The translations under genes were made by a program, and so were the position numbers. 64,000 nt of DNA from Cyclina sinensis (taxonomy: Eukaryota > Mollusca > Bivalvia > Venerida > Veneridae): contig JAAONU010000009.1 in the NCBI GenBank assembly GCA_012932295.1, forward strand, positions 1,934,197 through 1,998,196, written 5' to 3'. Shown in pieces: positions 47,084 to 58,680 of this stretch; the first letter of the stretch is position 1, and the number at the start of each line of letters is the position of its first letter. Below the pieces are notes generated by a model that saw nothing but the letters and a program-made list of their open reading frames with translations, ran no database searches and was not told the origin of the DNA.

Positions 47084-50000
47084 CTGAAACGATAAGAACT
47101 TTTCACTTGAAACAATTTTAATGATACTATTCAAACATATTTACGGAGACCCTAAAGTGACATTATACACATTATTTTTTGTTGTCACATTTTCTTCATT
47201 TCGTTTCAACGAAATAAGTTTTGAAATCTTATAACTTATAACGAAATTCGTTAAAACGAAATCATGTTTCGTTTATACGAAATATCAATTCGTTTAAACA
47301 AAATATTGATTCGTTTTAACGAAATGTTATTTCAATTAAACGAAATATTAATTCGCATTTTTACGAAATATTATATTAATAATATTATTTCGTTTTAGTG
47401 AAATAAAATAAATGTGACAACAACAAAAAGTGTGTATAATGTCACTTTTAGGGCTCCATACGTATTCAACGGCTAGAAGATTGTTTACATGTGTACAGTT
47501 CATTTATGGTCGACAAAAGTTGCCTATATGACCAACTTTTAATTTTACTTTTGCTGTGTGAACGGGGTTATAGCATTAAACTTGTACTATACATTTGAGT
47601 CAGGTTGTAATGACTTTAGGTTGTGTATTCATGTATGTAAGTTGGGAGTAGAGCAAGATATAAAGGACATATACCATTTAAAAAAAATACTTTTTCCCCC
47701 ACAGATTATAGCAGCGATTAATAGGGCTTTGGTTTTACGTGCCCACTGAAAGACACAGCACTCTGAAATAATTGTACATGACCCTGACAGTATGTAAGGA
47801 GACATTAAACAAGTTAATTTAACCTGTGAAGTTAAGCATAAAATTCTAAAATTTGTTGTGTAAAGTCAAAATAACAGCTACATCAAAATTAAAGAGTTTC
47901 GTGTAGTTGATATAGGCTAGAGATGATTTCCAAAGGCAAACATAACTTGCTAAAGACCAGAGATGTTTGCCAAAGCAAACGGAATCTTGCTATAGGCTAG
48001 AGATGTTTTGCCAAAGTAAACGGAATCTTGCTATAGACTAGAGATGTTTTGCCAAAGTAAACGGAATCTTGCTATAGGCTAGAGATGTTTTGCCAAAGTA
48101 AACGGAATCTTGCTATAGACTAGAGATGTTTTGCCAAGGCAAGCGGAATCTTGCTATAGACTAGAGATGTTTTGCCAAGGCACGGAACCTTGCTATAGAC
48201 TAGAGATGTTCTCCCAAAGCAAACGGAATATTGCTTTAGGCTAGAGATAATTTCCCAAGGCAAACGGAATCTTGCTATAGACTAGAGATGTTTTGCCAAG
48301 GCAAGCGGAATCTTGCTATAGGCTAGATATGTTTTCCCAAGAGAAATGGAATCTTGCTATAGACTAGAGATGTTTTCCAAAGGCAAGCGGAATCTTGCTA
48401 TAGACTAGAGATGTTTTCCCAAAGCAAACGGAACCTTGCTATAGACTAGAAATGTTCTCCCAAAGCAAACGGAATCTTGCTATGACTAGAGATGTTTTGC
48501 CAAGGCAAGCGGAATCTTGCTATAGACTAGAGATGTTTTGCCAAAGTAAACGGAATATTGCTATAGGCTAGACATGTTTTGCCAAAACAAACGGAATCTT
48601 GCTATAGACTAGAGATGTTTTGCCAAAACAAACGGAATCTTGCTATAGACTAGAGATAATTTGCCCAGGCAATCGGAATCTTGCTATAGGCTAGAGATGA
48701 TTTGCTCAGGCAAGCGGAATCTTGCTATAGATTTGAGATGTTTTGCCAAGGCATGGAACCTTGCTATAAACTAGAAATGTTCTCCCAAAGCAAACAGAAT
48801 CTTGCTATAGACTAGAAATGTTTTCCCAAGAGAAATGGAATCTTGCTATAGACTAGAGATAATTTCCCAAGGCAAACGGAATCTTGCTTTAGCCTAAAGA
48901 TACTTTCCAAGGCAAACAGAATGTTGCTTTAGCCTTGAGATGTTCGGCTATGGCAAACACAATTTTGTTATAGAGATGTTTTTCCATGACAAAAACCTCC
49001 GCCATGACATTAACATTTTTACCTTAAATCCATTCGTCGTGCAGCCGAGAAAAACTCCTGACTGACTTCCTTTTGAAGAGTACATTCCGTTATCAAATGC
49101 TGCAATCGGGGTATATTTTGGTAATGATGCCGAACCAATGCAGTTTGACATCACCTGAAATGAACATTATCTCCATTTAAACAGAATTGTATAGCCTTCG
49201 CAAGAATTTCCAGTTTTGTATCAAATGAATGTAAACTCTGTCACATATCATAATATCATTTTTAAGACATAAATCAAACTGTGCAATACATTAAAGCTAT
49301 TTACTGACTTGCGAATAACCGTTTTTCGTTTCTGGAATACATTTCTTTCTTTTATGAGGCATTTGTCATCTAGAAGGAGCTATTTGTGGTTATTTAGTAA
49401 AAGATTTTTTTGATTAATTTAATTTATTTTAAAATGCTTTAAATTTAACTCTAAAAAACAAAACTGATGAAATAGGCTACAAACATTGACTCCCTGTTGC
49501 CATATCGATGGGTCACTTGGTACTGCACAGTTTGTGAGAACTAGTGCATCATGGGAACTATGACTTCCGGAAGAACACTCTCCCGCATTCGGGTTAACTA
49601 TCTGAGTCTGGAGAGCGACAGCACTCAGTATACTGATATGGTCACAGGAGGAAAACGCTGAAATGGGGTTATTTTTGGTTTATACTAATTTAGTTCGACT
49701 GCATTGCTAAAATATTTAATCCAACCTAATCCATATATCCCTCGAGATATGTCTCGCAAGTTACTTGTGCGAAATTAATTTACAGTTTGGTTGACTGAGA
49801 CGCGTGTGGATTTAGTGTCATTGCCCTATAACACACCTACCGTACCGGCTGGTGTTCGAACCTGTGACCCTCCGAACCGACAGCAAACGTCCTATCCATC
49901 TAGCTTTCGAGGTTACTTTTGATACATTATAAATGTGCACCAAACAGTATCGTTACATATAATTTCTCGATAAAAAAAAATTCCCACTTTGCGTCCGTCT

Positions 50001-51993
50001 TTTGCAAGCGTCCCAGATTTAAAAACAGTTTGTATTTGTCTTAAAACTTCTAAACTTGATTTTATTAAATTTATTCCTTGAATTGTCTTTATTACAAAAA
50101 AGTGGACTGGTTTTGTAAGCGTGAAGATATTTAAACATTTGGCTCCACAAGTCTACGACGTGTTGGCTTAAAGAGTCACGTTTTTCTCATAAAGGCTGTA
50201 CTTGTATTTTTCATACAGTTTTATCAAATAAAAATTCTGTTTAATGCCAGAGGCCGTTTTACCAGAAGTCGTTTTAACGGAAGTCGTTTGAACGGAAGCT
50301 GTCAAAGGGTGAGAAGACGTCGCCGAGGCTGGTGGTAATGTTGTCGTCATTGTTGCCGGTTTAGGCACTGTTGTAGTTGTTGTTGTTGTCGTCGTCGTTG
50401 TTGTCGTCAAATCTGTAACTGAGAAAAGATATACTTTTTCTGTTCTCTTCTATTCTTATCCGAACATTATTTTCAGTATCTTTCAAGTGTTTGAGATACT
50501 TCAGATATTTCAGGTTTCCTGTCGCCTATTGAAAAGCAAAGACTCTTTTCTAGGTAATCTGAAGTTATCAGTAAATGTAAGTGCAAACAAAACAACAACA
50601 TGTCATTTAATTTGCTTTTGGACTTCATCAACTTTTAAGATTTTAAACAAACAACTATCAAACTAACAGCTAAAAGTTTAAACCACCTGAGTCACGTGTA
50701 ACCTAATTACCACCTGAGTCACGTATAACCTAATTACCACCTGAGTCACGTGTTACCTAATTACCACCTGAGTCACGCATAACCTAATTACCACCTGAGT
50801 CACGTGCAACCTAATTACCACCTGAGTCACATGTAACCTAATTACCATCTGAGTCACGTATAATTGTGGTTAAAGACCCTTTAAAGTGGAGAAAAAGGAA
50901 CATTACCAGAGGTTTGATCTTTACAGTGTGCACCTTGCCAACCGTGATCACATCTACAATGGAAATGCGTCTTCCCTTGATAATTTATATAATCCTCACA
51001 CGTACCATGTACACAGTTGATATGGCAATGGTCGACCTGCTGGAATCCTGTTTATAAAGTAATTGTTAGTTGTTTTTCTTTCTTTCTTTCTTTTCCATCA
51101 AATGCGAAGAGACATTAAGATAAGACTTCAAGATAAGAATACGTGATACAAGAAACCAAGCATTCTTAGAATATTTTAGAACATCTGGAAAATGTAGCTG
51201 CCACCCAAGTGTGCCATGTTGCTTAATGTTTTTATATAGTGTGTTATGTCACTTTATGTAATTACTAAACTTATTTTTTATTGGCAGACATGGGTTCGAA
51301 CCCTGTAAGCAAGGTGACTCTTTTAGTGAACAACACTCAGAAATAAAAAACACTTAATAGGAGAAAGTCTTATTGCTGTATAAAAGTGTGACAATATAAA
51401 AAAAATCGAAAAGTATACTGAAGTTAAAAAAAAAACGTTTGAATTTCGCGTTAATAAGTCGTTAAAGAAGAAACTTAAAATTATTAGATTATATAAGGTG
51501 AATAACAGATAATTATATGGAAAATACATATTGACGTTGAAATAAATTGAAAAGCTGTAATTTTATATTGCATGGGTTTCCAGTCCTATCCTGTGAGCTT
51601 TTTTTTCTGGAGGATAGTGGACCTTGCTCCTTGCTTTCAATAAACCGACTGTCCTCGCATACCCTAATGGTTTTAATGCTTTTACCGTTGTTGTACCTAT
51701 TATACTATTGCGGACATTACTTCTGGTAATTTTCTGTATTTCCGGCATTTATGTTTTTTTTTACAGAGGACGCTTGAGACAATAGACGTGTTTTTATCTT
51801 CTGAAAAAATGACGCTGAAGACAAATTCGTAGAAATAAAATGATTAAAATAACCCTACCGCCATATTGCTCAGTGCAATGTCCACCATGCCAGCCGGGCT
51901 CACATTCACAGTGAGAGGTTTGAATACCTTGATAATCTATTTGTGTGACACAAGTACCGTGTTGACAGTGATTATTACAGGGGTCCACATATC
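46985..51993 (-). CDS. G3: EGF-EGF-Thr linker-novel C-terminal domain protein (5' end not found)
   Basis: Exons 51859-51993, 50907-51047, 50263-50412, 49485-49657, 49023-49154, 46985-47083 join in frame, 275 codons before the stop. Residues 1-45 and 46-92 are EGF domains with six Cys each; 93-142 is a poly-Thr/Pro/Ser linker; 143-275 is the six-Cys C-terminal domain. Exon lengths of the domain (173, 132, 99) equal those of G2. The first exon starts in phase 1, so a signal-peptide exon must lie upstream, but none was found between 52.0 and 64.0 kb. It is either distant or lost. It matches the second half of G2 (EGF3-EGF4-linker-domain), so both derive from one ancestor. Confidence 0.75.
47145..47457. 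mobile_element. Palindromic MITE with AACGAAAT repeats
   Basis: The left end GGAGACCCTAAAGTGACATT and the inverted right end GGAGCCCTAAAAGTGACATT continue matching through TATACACA and TTGTTGTCACATTT, giving inverted repeats of over 40 bp. The middle has many variants of CGTTTAAACGAAAT, itself palindromic. No ORF. Sits in the last intron of G3. Confidence 0.75.
47905..48960. repeat. 41-bp minisatellite, about 25 copies
   Basis: Unit CTTGCTATAGACTAGAGATG followed by TTTTGCCAAAGTAAACGGAAT, with 41-bp steps (48001 to 48042). Copies vary at the GCCAAGGCAAGC segment. In the last intron of G3, ending about 65 nt from the exon 49023-49154 donor. Confidence 0.9.
49023..49154 (-). CDS. G3 C-terminal domain exon 2
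   Basis: 132 nt, phase 0-0, acceptor TTCATTTCAG, donor GTAAAA. Starts VMSNCIGSASLPKYTPIAAF and ends SGVFLGCTTNGFK. Confidence 0.75.
49485..49657 (-). CDS. G3 C-terminal domain exon 1
   Basis: 173 nt, phase 1-0, acceptor CCCCATTTCAG, donor GTTTGT. Contains SCDHISILSAVALQT, ECSSGSHSSHDALVLTNC and VPSDPSIWQQGVN. Confidence 0.75.
49795..49925 (-). mobile_element. tRNA-derived SINE, family 3
   Basis: On the minus strand: CTCGAAAGCTAGATGGATAGG (A-box-like) and GGGTCACAGGTTCGAACACC (B box), followed by a short body. In the G3 intron between the Thr linker and the C-terminal domain. Confidence 0.5.
50263..50412 (-). CDS. G3 Thr-rich linker exon
   Basis: 150 nt, phase 1-1, acceptor TCAGTTACAG, donor GTAAAA. 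About a dozen Thr in a row, then VPKPATMTTTLPPASATS and QTTSVKTTS. Confidence 0.7.
50684..50864. repeat. 27-bp minisatellite with AP-1-like and E-box motifs, about 6.7 copies
   Basis: Unit CCACCTGAGTCACGTGTAAC plus CTAATTA. Every copy contains TGAGTCA. Copies 1, 3 and 5 also contain CACGTG. It lies about 40 nt downstream of the donor of G3 EGF exon b. Confidence 0.9.
50907..51047 (-). CDS. G3 EGF exon b
   Basis: 141 nt, phase 1-1, acceptor TTTATAAACAG, donor GTAATG. Contains HCHINCVHGTC and CRCDHGWQGAHC. Confidence 0.8.
51859..51993 (-). CDS. G3 EGF exon a
   Basis: 135 nt, phase 1-1, acceptor TTTACCACCAG, donor GTAGGG. Contains DPCNNHCQHGTC and CECEPGWHGGHC. An in-frame ATG just upstream of the acceptor (MASIHCLPP) could start an unspliced form, but no signal peptide would result. 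Confidence 0.8.
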
Positions 51994-52229
51994 CTGGTGG
52001 TAAACAATGAATAGAAGCCATAATATTACGATCAAATTTATAACGCAAAATGAAAATAATTAAATAAAAATCAGGTTTACCAGAAACATATGCATTTTTA
52101 TAGAAACTAACTAATATAGATAGTTTCCTTTCTTCAGTGCAAAAGTGAAAACAAACACAACTGGTCTATCGTGCTTATCTTCGTTGTTTGTTTGATTAAA
52201 CATTTAAGAAAATAACCTCTGTTCATTAA

Positions 52230-52595
52230 CTAAATTGTTTGTTGTTGTTTTTTATTTGACATAAAGATTTTTAGTGCATCCTCCAGAAAACAAGCATAAC
52301 TTGTAATTTCTGGTTTCATCCGAAAGTGCTTTTGGCACGCAACGCCATTAAACTTACAACAGTTTGTCCATCGACGTTCATATATATTGACTTTTTGACC
52401 AATTATATATTGCAGAGGCCTGTTGGTCCCTGGTGGGCACTGACCAAATATGGTATAACGGTACGGAAAAATACGGAAAGGACCGTGTATTAACGAAATA
52501 TCTCGGAAAGGAATACTCTTACTTTCGGAGGCGAAAACAGTATAACCGGTGTGTACATGCAAATCGTGTTTGTTGAAAGTTCCGGAGCATTGCAT
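52230..52595 (-). CDS. Unrecognised 121-codon ORF with clustered Cys, doubtful
   Basis: Open from an ATG to a stop, with eight Cys (TNCCKFNGVACQKHF and SYACFLEDALKIF near the end). Composition looks protein-like, with Tyr, Arg and Trp rather than repeat-like. It has no signal peptide, no repeat relation in the window and no recognised domain. A TATATATA lies only about 10 nt upstream of the ATG, too close for a normal TATA-driven start. It could be a terminal exon of an unrelated gene. Confidence 0.3.
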   Translation of the reverse strand: MQCSGTFNKHDLHVHTGYTVFASESKSIPFRDISLIHGPFRIFPYRYTIFGQCPPGTNRPLQYIIGQKVNIYERRWTNCCKFNGVACQKHFRMKPEITSYACFLEDALKIFMSNKKQQQTI

Positions 52596-53220
52596 AGTGG
52601 ATTGTTCAGTATATATAGCAGTTTCCTTTGACCAGGTATGATTAATTTATTTGTTCATTTTTGAGAAATCTCGCATTTTTGCCGGTGAAACTCCTTGTAC
52701 GGCTACCAGATCTGTATACAGGTTTTTTTGATCCTAAGAAGTTACCAGTTTTCGCGATTTAATTTTTTCAGTTACGCGTCAGCTTTTTAACGCTTTTCAG
52801 TAATATTATTGTCAGTGCTTTAGAATCGCTTGTTATCTTACATATTATTGTGAACTTTGAACCCGTCTAACCAGTTTGAGGAAACTACCATTTCAGGTTC
52901 AAATGCTGTATTGCTGTTGGTTGCAGGGGATCACCAAATCAAGGATGCTTTTATAGATGTGGATGATGCCTTTGTTCATTGTTTACCTATATCTGAAGAG
53001 TAGTGGAATTAGAATTAGAAGAACAGAAGCCAAAGCTACAATGTTCTCTGATTTAAATAAGGCTATTTATTGTGGTGCGGTATCCATACTGGAGTACCTA
53101 AGGTATATTAAGTATACATTTTGGCCATTAAGAACTCAGTGTAAAGTATTATTATCAAGTTAGAATTTGGTGTTATTAAACAGTAATGTTGTGTTTTATA
53201 TGTTTTGTTTAAGTACTCTT
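52596..53220. other. No supportable gene
   Basis: AT-rich. A short + strand stretch near 52895 (FKCCIAVGCRGSPNQGCFYR) faintly recalls the start of a THAP zinc finger but is stopped at once. Confidence 0.35.
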
Positions 53221-53227
53221 TAGAAAA

Positions 53228-53378
53228 GGCAGTGGCTACAGTTACGCAACCATAATCCTAGCCTCCGAGTCTTCTTTAAAAAAACTTCTGTAACCGTAGC
53301 CTATTCCAGTGGTTTTGTCTAGGACTACGGGACTTCTGTAATCCTAGGCTCGAAGGCTAGGCGTACCACTGCATAATC
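53228..53378. repeat. Imperfect inverted repeat
   Basis: CAGTGGCTACAGTTACG and ATCCTAGCCTCCGAG are matched in inverted order by CCGTAGCCTATTCCAGTGG and CTCGAAGGCTAGGCG. Probably a small MITE-like element. Confidence 0.45.
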
Positions 53379-53559
53379 GTACCATTTCAGGACGAAGCGT
53401 ACCATGTATAAAATACATAGTGGGTATCTGCGGTATGCTAGGTGATAATAACACCTATTAATATGGTACTAGCGGAACTGTGAGATTAATGTTGGCTAAT
53501 TATTTAATTTGAATCGTAAGCTAATTAGGGAACCTATATTAGGTCATTAATTTATTAAT

Positions 53560-54415
53560 ACTCGAGTGGTCACATTTTTTAGTGGATCTGAATGAAAAAT
53601 AAGTCAGAATGTTGCTTTGATGGATTCTTTGATTTATTCCAAACTGGGTCACATTGGGCCTGAAACTAGGTCACCAGGTCAGATCATTAGAAAACCTTGT
53701 TAATATTCTAGGTACACATTTTTCTTTTGATCTTCTAATGAAAATTAGTCAGAATGCTTGCCTTGATGAATTATTGAAGTAATAAGAACTGGTCATCGTC
53801 TGCTTAAAAACTAAGTCACCAGGTCTATCATAAGAAAACCTTGTTGATGTTCTAGATGTCACATTTTTTATCATCGTCGGAAATCCATGTTCGATCCATT
53901 CCATTTCACTCTATTTATCTACCGTTGGACAATTGGCTGGTAAAATTTTGTACTCATGAGTAATTCATTACCTACTTTCATTGGTTTCCGCAAGATTACC
54001 CTTGCGGAATCTCAGCCAATGAAATTACTTGTTACAATTTGCCTCCGCGCCTAAGTTTAAATCCTGGGAAATACGTCTATTTTAAGTAACTTGTCATTAT
54101 GCCTACTCTCCACACTGAAGAGTGTCTATTTGTAATGCGGCATCTAATTCGACGAATAGTTACATCCCTTAGCTAATAAATATTCATGAAAACGAATAAT
54201 CAGCAGTCAATTATCCCACTGTACATAATGTAGTTGTGAGGAATATGGACCGGGGGTCACCGACGATGATTTTTTATCTGATCGTAATGGATATTTAATC
54301 ATAATGTTTATCTTGATGAATTTGTTCTTTGGTCGTATGTTCCTTTGGACCTTGTACCACATGCTTCAGGTGAGCGACCCAGGGCCACTTGGTCACACCC
54401 GCTTGGCCAGGACTT
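53560..54415. repeat. Bivalve-type dispersed repeat, 5'-truncated copy
   Basis: Contains units of 'gaaaaccttgttaatattctaggtacacattttt' also found at 57.1-58.6 kb, and ends CAGGTGAGCGACCCAGGGCC, the same 3' end as the full copy (CAGGTGAGCGATACAGGGCC at about 58652). Confidence 0.6.
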
Positions 54416-55177
54416 AATATGAGATTTTTACAATCAAATAGTTTTTAGACAAAAATCTCTTCATTGATACAGATTTATTCAAGCTCTCTTCTCAAACTTG
54501 TTTACATGGATTTTATATACCTGTTCCCGTGTCAGTATTAAATATATGGTTAATTTTGAAAACAGGATATTGTTAAAACCTGTATTTCTATTATTGTCTA
54601 GCTGAGATTGGAAATGTATACTTAATGATCACCTTTTAATCCAACTGAAATGAAGTTGACATTTTATATTTAGAAAGCTCACTGGGCTTCATCTCAAAAA
54701 CAAAGGAGCAGATGTGTGTTGCAGAGAGATATCTAGAGACAGAATATCCTACAAGCGGCCAGCTTTACACAACTTATCTATCCTGTTTTCTGAAGACATT
54801 TGGTCATTACTTACAAATGCTGAGACAATAAGATCAACAAGAGGGAAAATAACAGTATTTCTTATGCAGACATAGCAAGAAAGGTAAGTTCTATGTAAGT
54901 CTTTGTGTTCTGTAAAATAAAGCTTTTCAAAAGTGTATTGCTTTTCAAGAGCCCATGGGCCATTCCAGTATGTATATTTTACTGGAATGGTCCATGGGTT
55001 TATGTATCCATGGATTATAGTATGACTGTTCTATCTCTTAGATGTAAGACAGTATAATGTTATTTCAATTTAGTTATCTGAAAATGTTGAATTCTTTCTT
55101 TGATCTTGAACTTCTATGATTTACTTCAGAACTTTAGTGAATATATTCGAAAAAAGTGCTTAAGCAGTGTAAAGTAA

Positions 55178-56635
55178 TTATGCCCCCTCTTCAAAGAAGT
55201 GGGGGTATATTGCTTTGCATTTGTCTGTCTGTCGGTCGGTCCGTTGACCAAATGGTTTCCGACCAATAACTAAAGAATGCTTAGGCCTAGGAACTTCAAA
55301 CTTGGTATAATTGTCCATCACCAGTAGATGACCCCTATTGATTTTGGGGTCAAGGGGTCTAAGGTCAAGGTCACATTGACCTTGTAGGTAGAAACGGTTT
55401 CCGACCAATAACTAAAGAACGCTTAGGCCTAGGAACTTTAAACTTGGTAAGATGATTGTCCATCACCAGTAGATGACCCCTATTGATTTTAGGGTCAAGG
55501 GGTCAAAGGTCAATGTCACATTGACCTTGTAGGTAGAAACGGTTTCCGACCAATAACTAGAGAACGCTTTGACCTAGGTTGACCAAACTTGGTGTGCTGG
55601 TTGGTCATCACCAGTAGATGACCCCTATTGATTTTGAGGTCATTAGGTCAAAGGTCAACCTCACAGGGACCTTCATCCTAAAAATGGTTTCCGATCAATA
55701 ACTAGAGAACGCTTTGACCTAGGTTCACCAAACTTGGTATGCTGGTTGGTCATCACCAGTAGATGACCCCTATTGACTTTGAGGTCATTAGGTCAAAGGT
55801 CAAGCTCACAGAGACTTTGACTCTAAAAACGGTTTCCGATCAATAACTAGAGAATGCTTTGACCTAGGTTCACCAAACTTGGTATGCTGGTTGGTCATCA
55901 CCAGTAAATGACCCCTATTGGTTTTGAGGTCATTAGGTCAAAGGTCAAGCTCACAGGGACCTTCATCCTAAAAACGGTTTCTGATCCATAACTAGAGAAC
56001 GCTTTGACCTAGGTTCACCAAACTTGGTATACTGGTTGGTCATCACCAGTAGATGACCCCTATTGCCTTTGAGGTCATTAGGTCAAAGGTCAAGCTCACA
56101 GGGACCTTCATCCTAAAAACGGTTTCTGATCCATAACTAGAGAACGCTTTGACCTAGGTTCACCAAACTTGGTATACTGGTTGGTCATCACCAGTAGATG
56201 ACCCCTATTGCCTTTGAGGTCATTAGGTCAAAGGTCAAGATCACAGAGACATTCATCTTAAAAACGGTTTCCGATCAATAACTAGAGAATGCTTTGACCT
56301 AGGTTCACCAAACTTGGTATGCTGGTTGGTCATCACCAGTAGATGACCCCCTATTGATTTTTAGGTCATTAGGTTAAAGGTCAAGCTCACAGAGACTTTG
56401 ACTCTAAAAACGGTTTCCGATCAATAACTAGAGAATGCTTTGACCTAGGTTCACCAAACTTGGTATGCTGGTTGGTCATGACTAGTAAATGACCCCTATT
56501 GATTTTGAGGTCATTAGGTCAAAGGTCAAGGCCACAGGGACCTTGATCCTAAAAACAGTTTCTGATCAATAACTAGAGAACGCTTTGGCCCAACCACAAG
56601 CAATTAGGTGCTGCCAGCGGGCATTTATGTTTTAC
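55178..56635. repeat. Tandem repeat of about 145 bp, about 10 copies, in a bivalve dispersed element
   Basis: Starts GCCCCCTCTTCAAAGAAGTG with (TCTG)(TCGG) runs, then units starting GGTTTCCGATCAATAACTAG (for example 55686 and 55831). Each unit has the form AGGTCATTAGGTCAAAGGTCA near its end. The element ends near GCGGGCATTTATG at 56617-56630. Confidence 0.85.
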
Positions 56636-57024
56636 AAACATTTCTTGTTCTTTATAAATTTTCATTTCAATAATTAAATTAATAATGAAATATTGTTGAT
56701 ATAAATATTTAAAATCTATGACTTTATCTACTTTATTTGATAATTTTATAGTGTGTTTCGGTACAGAATGTGAAAATTGAGAAGATGCCAAGGTCAGAGG
56801 CCATTAAAAATCATGGAGGTAAACATATAACAGTTCTTCAGTATATACTAAAAAATTAACTTATGCTTTGGTTGCTGTTGCAGTCATCTATTATTATACT
56901 AAATACTTAATGTTTTCTAATTCTCTTCTGTAAACAAAGATGTAAAGGTGTTTTAATACAGCATTAGTATCTTATTGTTTACACTTCTAGCAGAAATTAT
57001 ATGTATAAGTGCTTCTGTTTCTTT

Positions 57025-58680
57025 TTAGCTCACCTGTCACGTAGTGACAGAGTGAGCTTTTCTGATCACCTTTTGTCCGTCGTCCGTCCGTCCACAATTA
57101 GTTTGTTAACACTCTAGTGGTCACATTTTTGCCTCAATTGTCATGAAATTGTCAGGATGTTTGTCTCATTAATATCTCGGACGAGTTCGAACATGGGTTA
57201 TCAGGGTTGGAAAACTAGGTCACAGAGCCCAAATATAGAAAAACCTTGTTAACACTCTAGAGGCTACTTTTTCAGTCCAAATATCCTGGAAATTTGTCAG
57301 AAAAATTCTATCGATGATTTCTAGCTCAAGTTTTAATATGGGTCATCTTGGTTCAAAAACTAGGTCACGGAGCCCAAAAATAGAAAAATCTTGTTAACAC
57401 TCTAGAGGTTACATGTTCAGCCCAATTAATCTGGAAGTTTGTCAGAAAGGTTGCTTTGACAAGTTCTAGGTCAAGTTCAAATATGGGTCATCTGGGGTCA
57501 AAAACTAGGTCACAGAGCCCAAATATTGAAAAACCTTGTTATCACTCTAGAGGTAACATTTTTAGACCAAATAATCTGGAAATTTGTCAGGAAGGTTGCT
57601 TCTATGATTTCTAGCTCAAGTTCTAATATGGGTCATCTGGGGTCACAAACTAGGTCACAGAGTCCAAATATGGAAAAACCTTGTTAACATTCTAAAGGTA
57701 ACATTTTCAGTCCAAATAATCTGGAAATTTGTCTGAAAGGTTCTTTCGATGATTTCTAGCTCAGTTTTGAATATAGGTTTTCTGGGGTCAAAAACTAGTT
57801 CACAGAGCCCGAAAGTAGAAAAACCTTGTAAATGCTCTAGAGGTTACATTTTTAGTCCAAATGTCCTTGAAATTTGTCAGAAAGGTTGTTTCAATGATTT
57901 CTAGCTCATATTTGGATATGGGTCATCTGGGATCAAAAACTTGGTCACATGGCCCAAATATTAAAAAACCTTTTTAACACTCCAGAGGTTACATTTTCAG
58001 TCTAAATATCCTGGAAATTTATCAGACAGGTTTTTTTGATGATTTCTACCCCAAAACTAGGTCACAGAGCCCAAATATGGAAAAACCTTGTTAACACTCT
58101 AGAGGTAACATTTTAATTCCAAATAAGCTGGAAATTTGTCAGAAAGCTTAATTCTATGGTTTCTAGCTCAAGTTTGAATATGGATCATCTGGAGTGGAAA
58201 ACTAGGTCACAGAGCCCAAATATCGAAAAACTTTGTAAACACTCTAGAGGCTACATTTTCACTCCAAATGTCCTGGAAATTTGTCAGAAGGGTTGTTTTG
58301 ATGATTTGTAGCTCAAGTTTGGATATGGTTTATCAAGGGTCAAAAACTAGGTCACAGAGCCTAAATATCGAAAAACCTTGTTAACACTCTAGAGGCCACT
58401 TTTTCAGTCCAAATATCCTTGAAATTTGTCAGAGAGATTGTTTCAATTATTTCTAAGCCAAGGTTGAATATGGGACATCTAGGTTAAAAAACTAGGTCAT
58501 AGAGCCCAAATATGGAAAAACCTTGTTAACACAAATAACCTTTAAATTTGTCAAAGAGATTGTTTCAATAATTTCTAGGTCAAGTTTGAATATCGGTCAT
58601 CTGGGGTCAATTAAACAGGTCCGTAGCAACTTTGTTAAAAGCAGTCATACTCAGGTGAGCGATACAGGGCCATCAATATT
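57025..58680. repeat. Bivalve dispersed repeat, near full-length, with units of about 145 bp
   Basis: Begins with a hairpin, AGCTCACCTGTCAC-GTA-GTGACAG-A-GTGAGCT, then CCGTCGTCCGTCCGTCC. It continues with about ten copies of 'aaaaactaggtcacagagcccaaatat...aaccttgttaacactctagaggt...', and ends CAGGTGAGCGATACAGGGCC. Confidence 0.85.

Noticed and set aside
52880..53160. THAP-like zinc finger and a 68-codon plus-strand frame
   Set aside because: The Cys pattern is broken by a stop within about 25 codons, and the following frame has no recognisable content.
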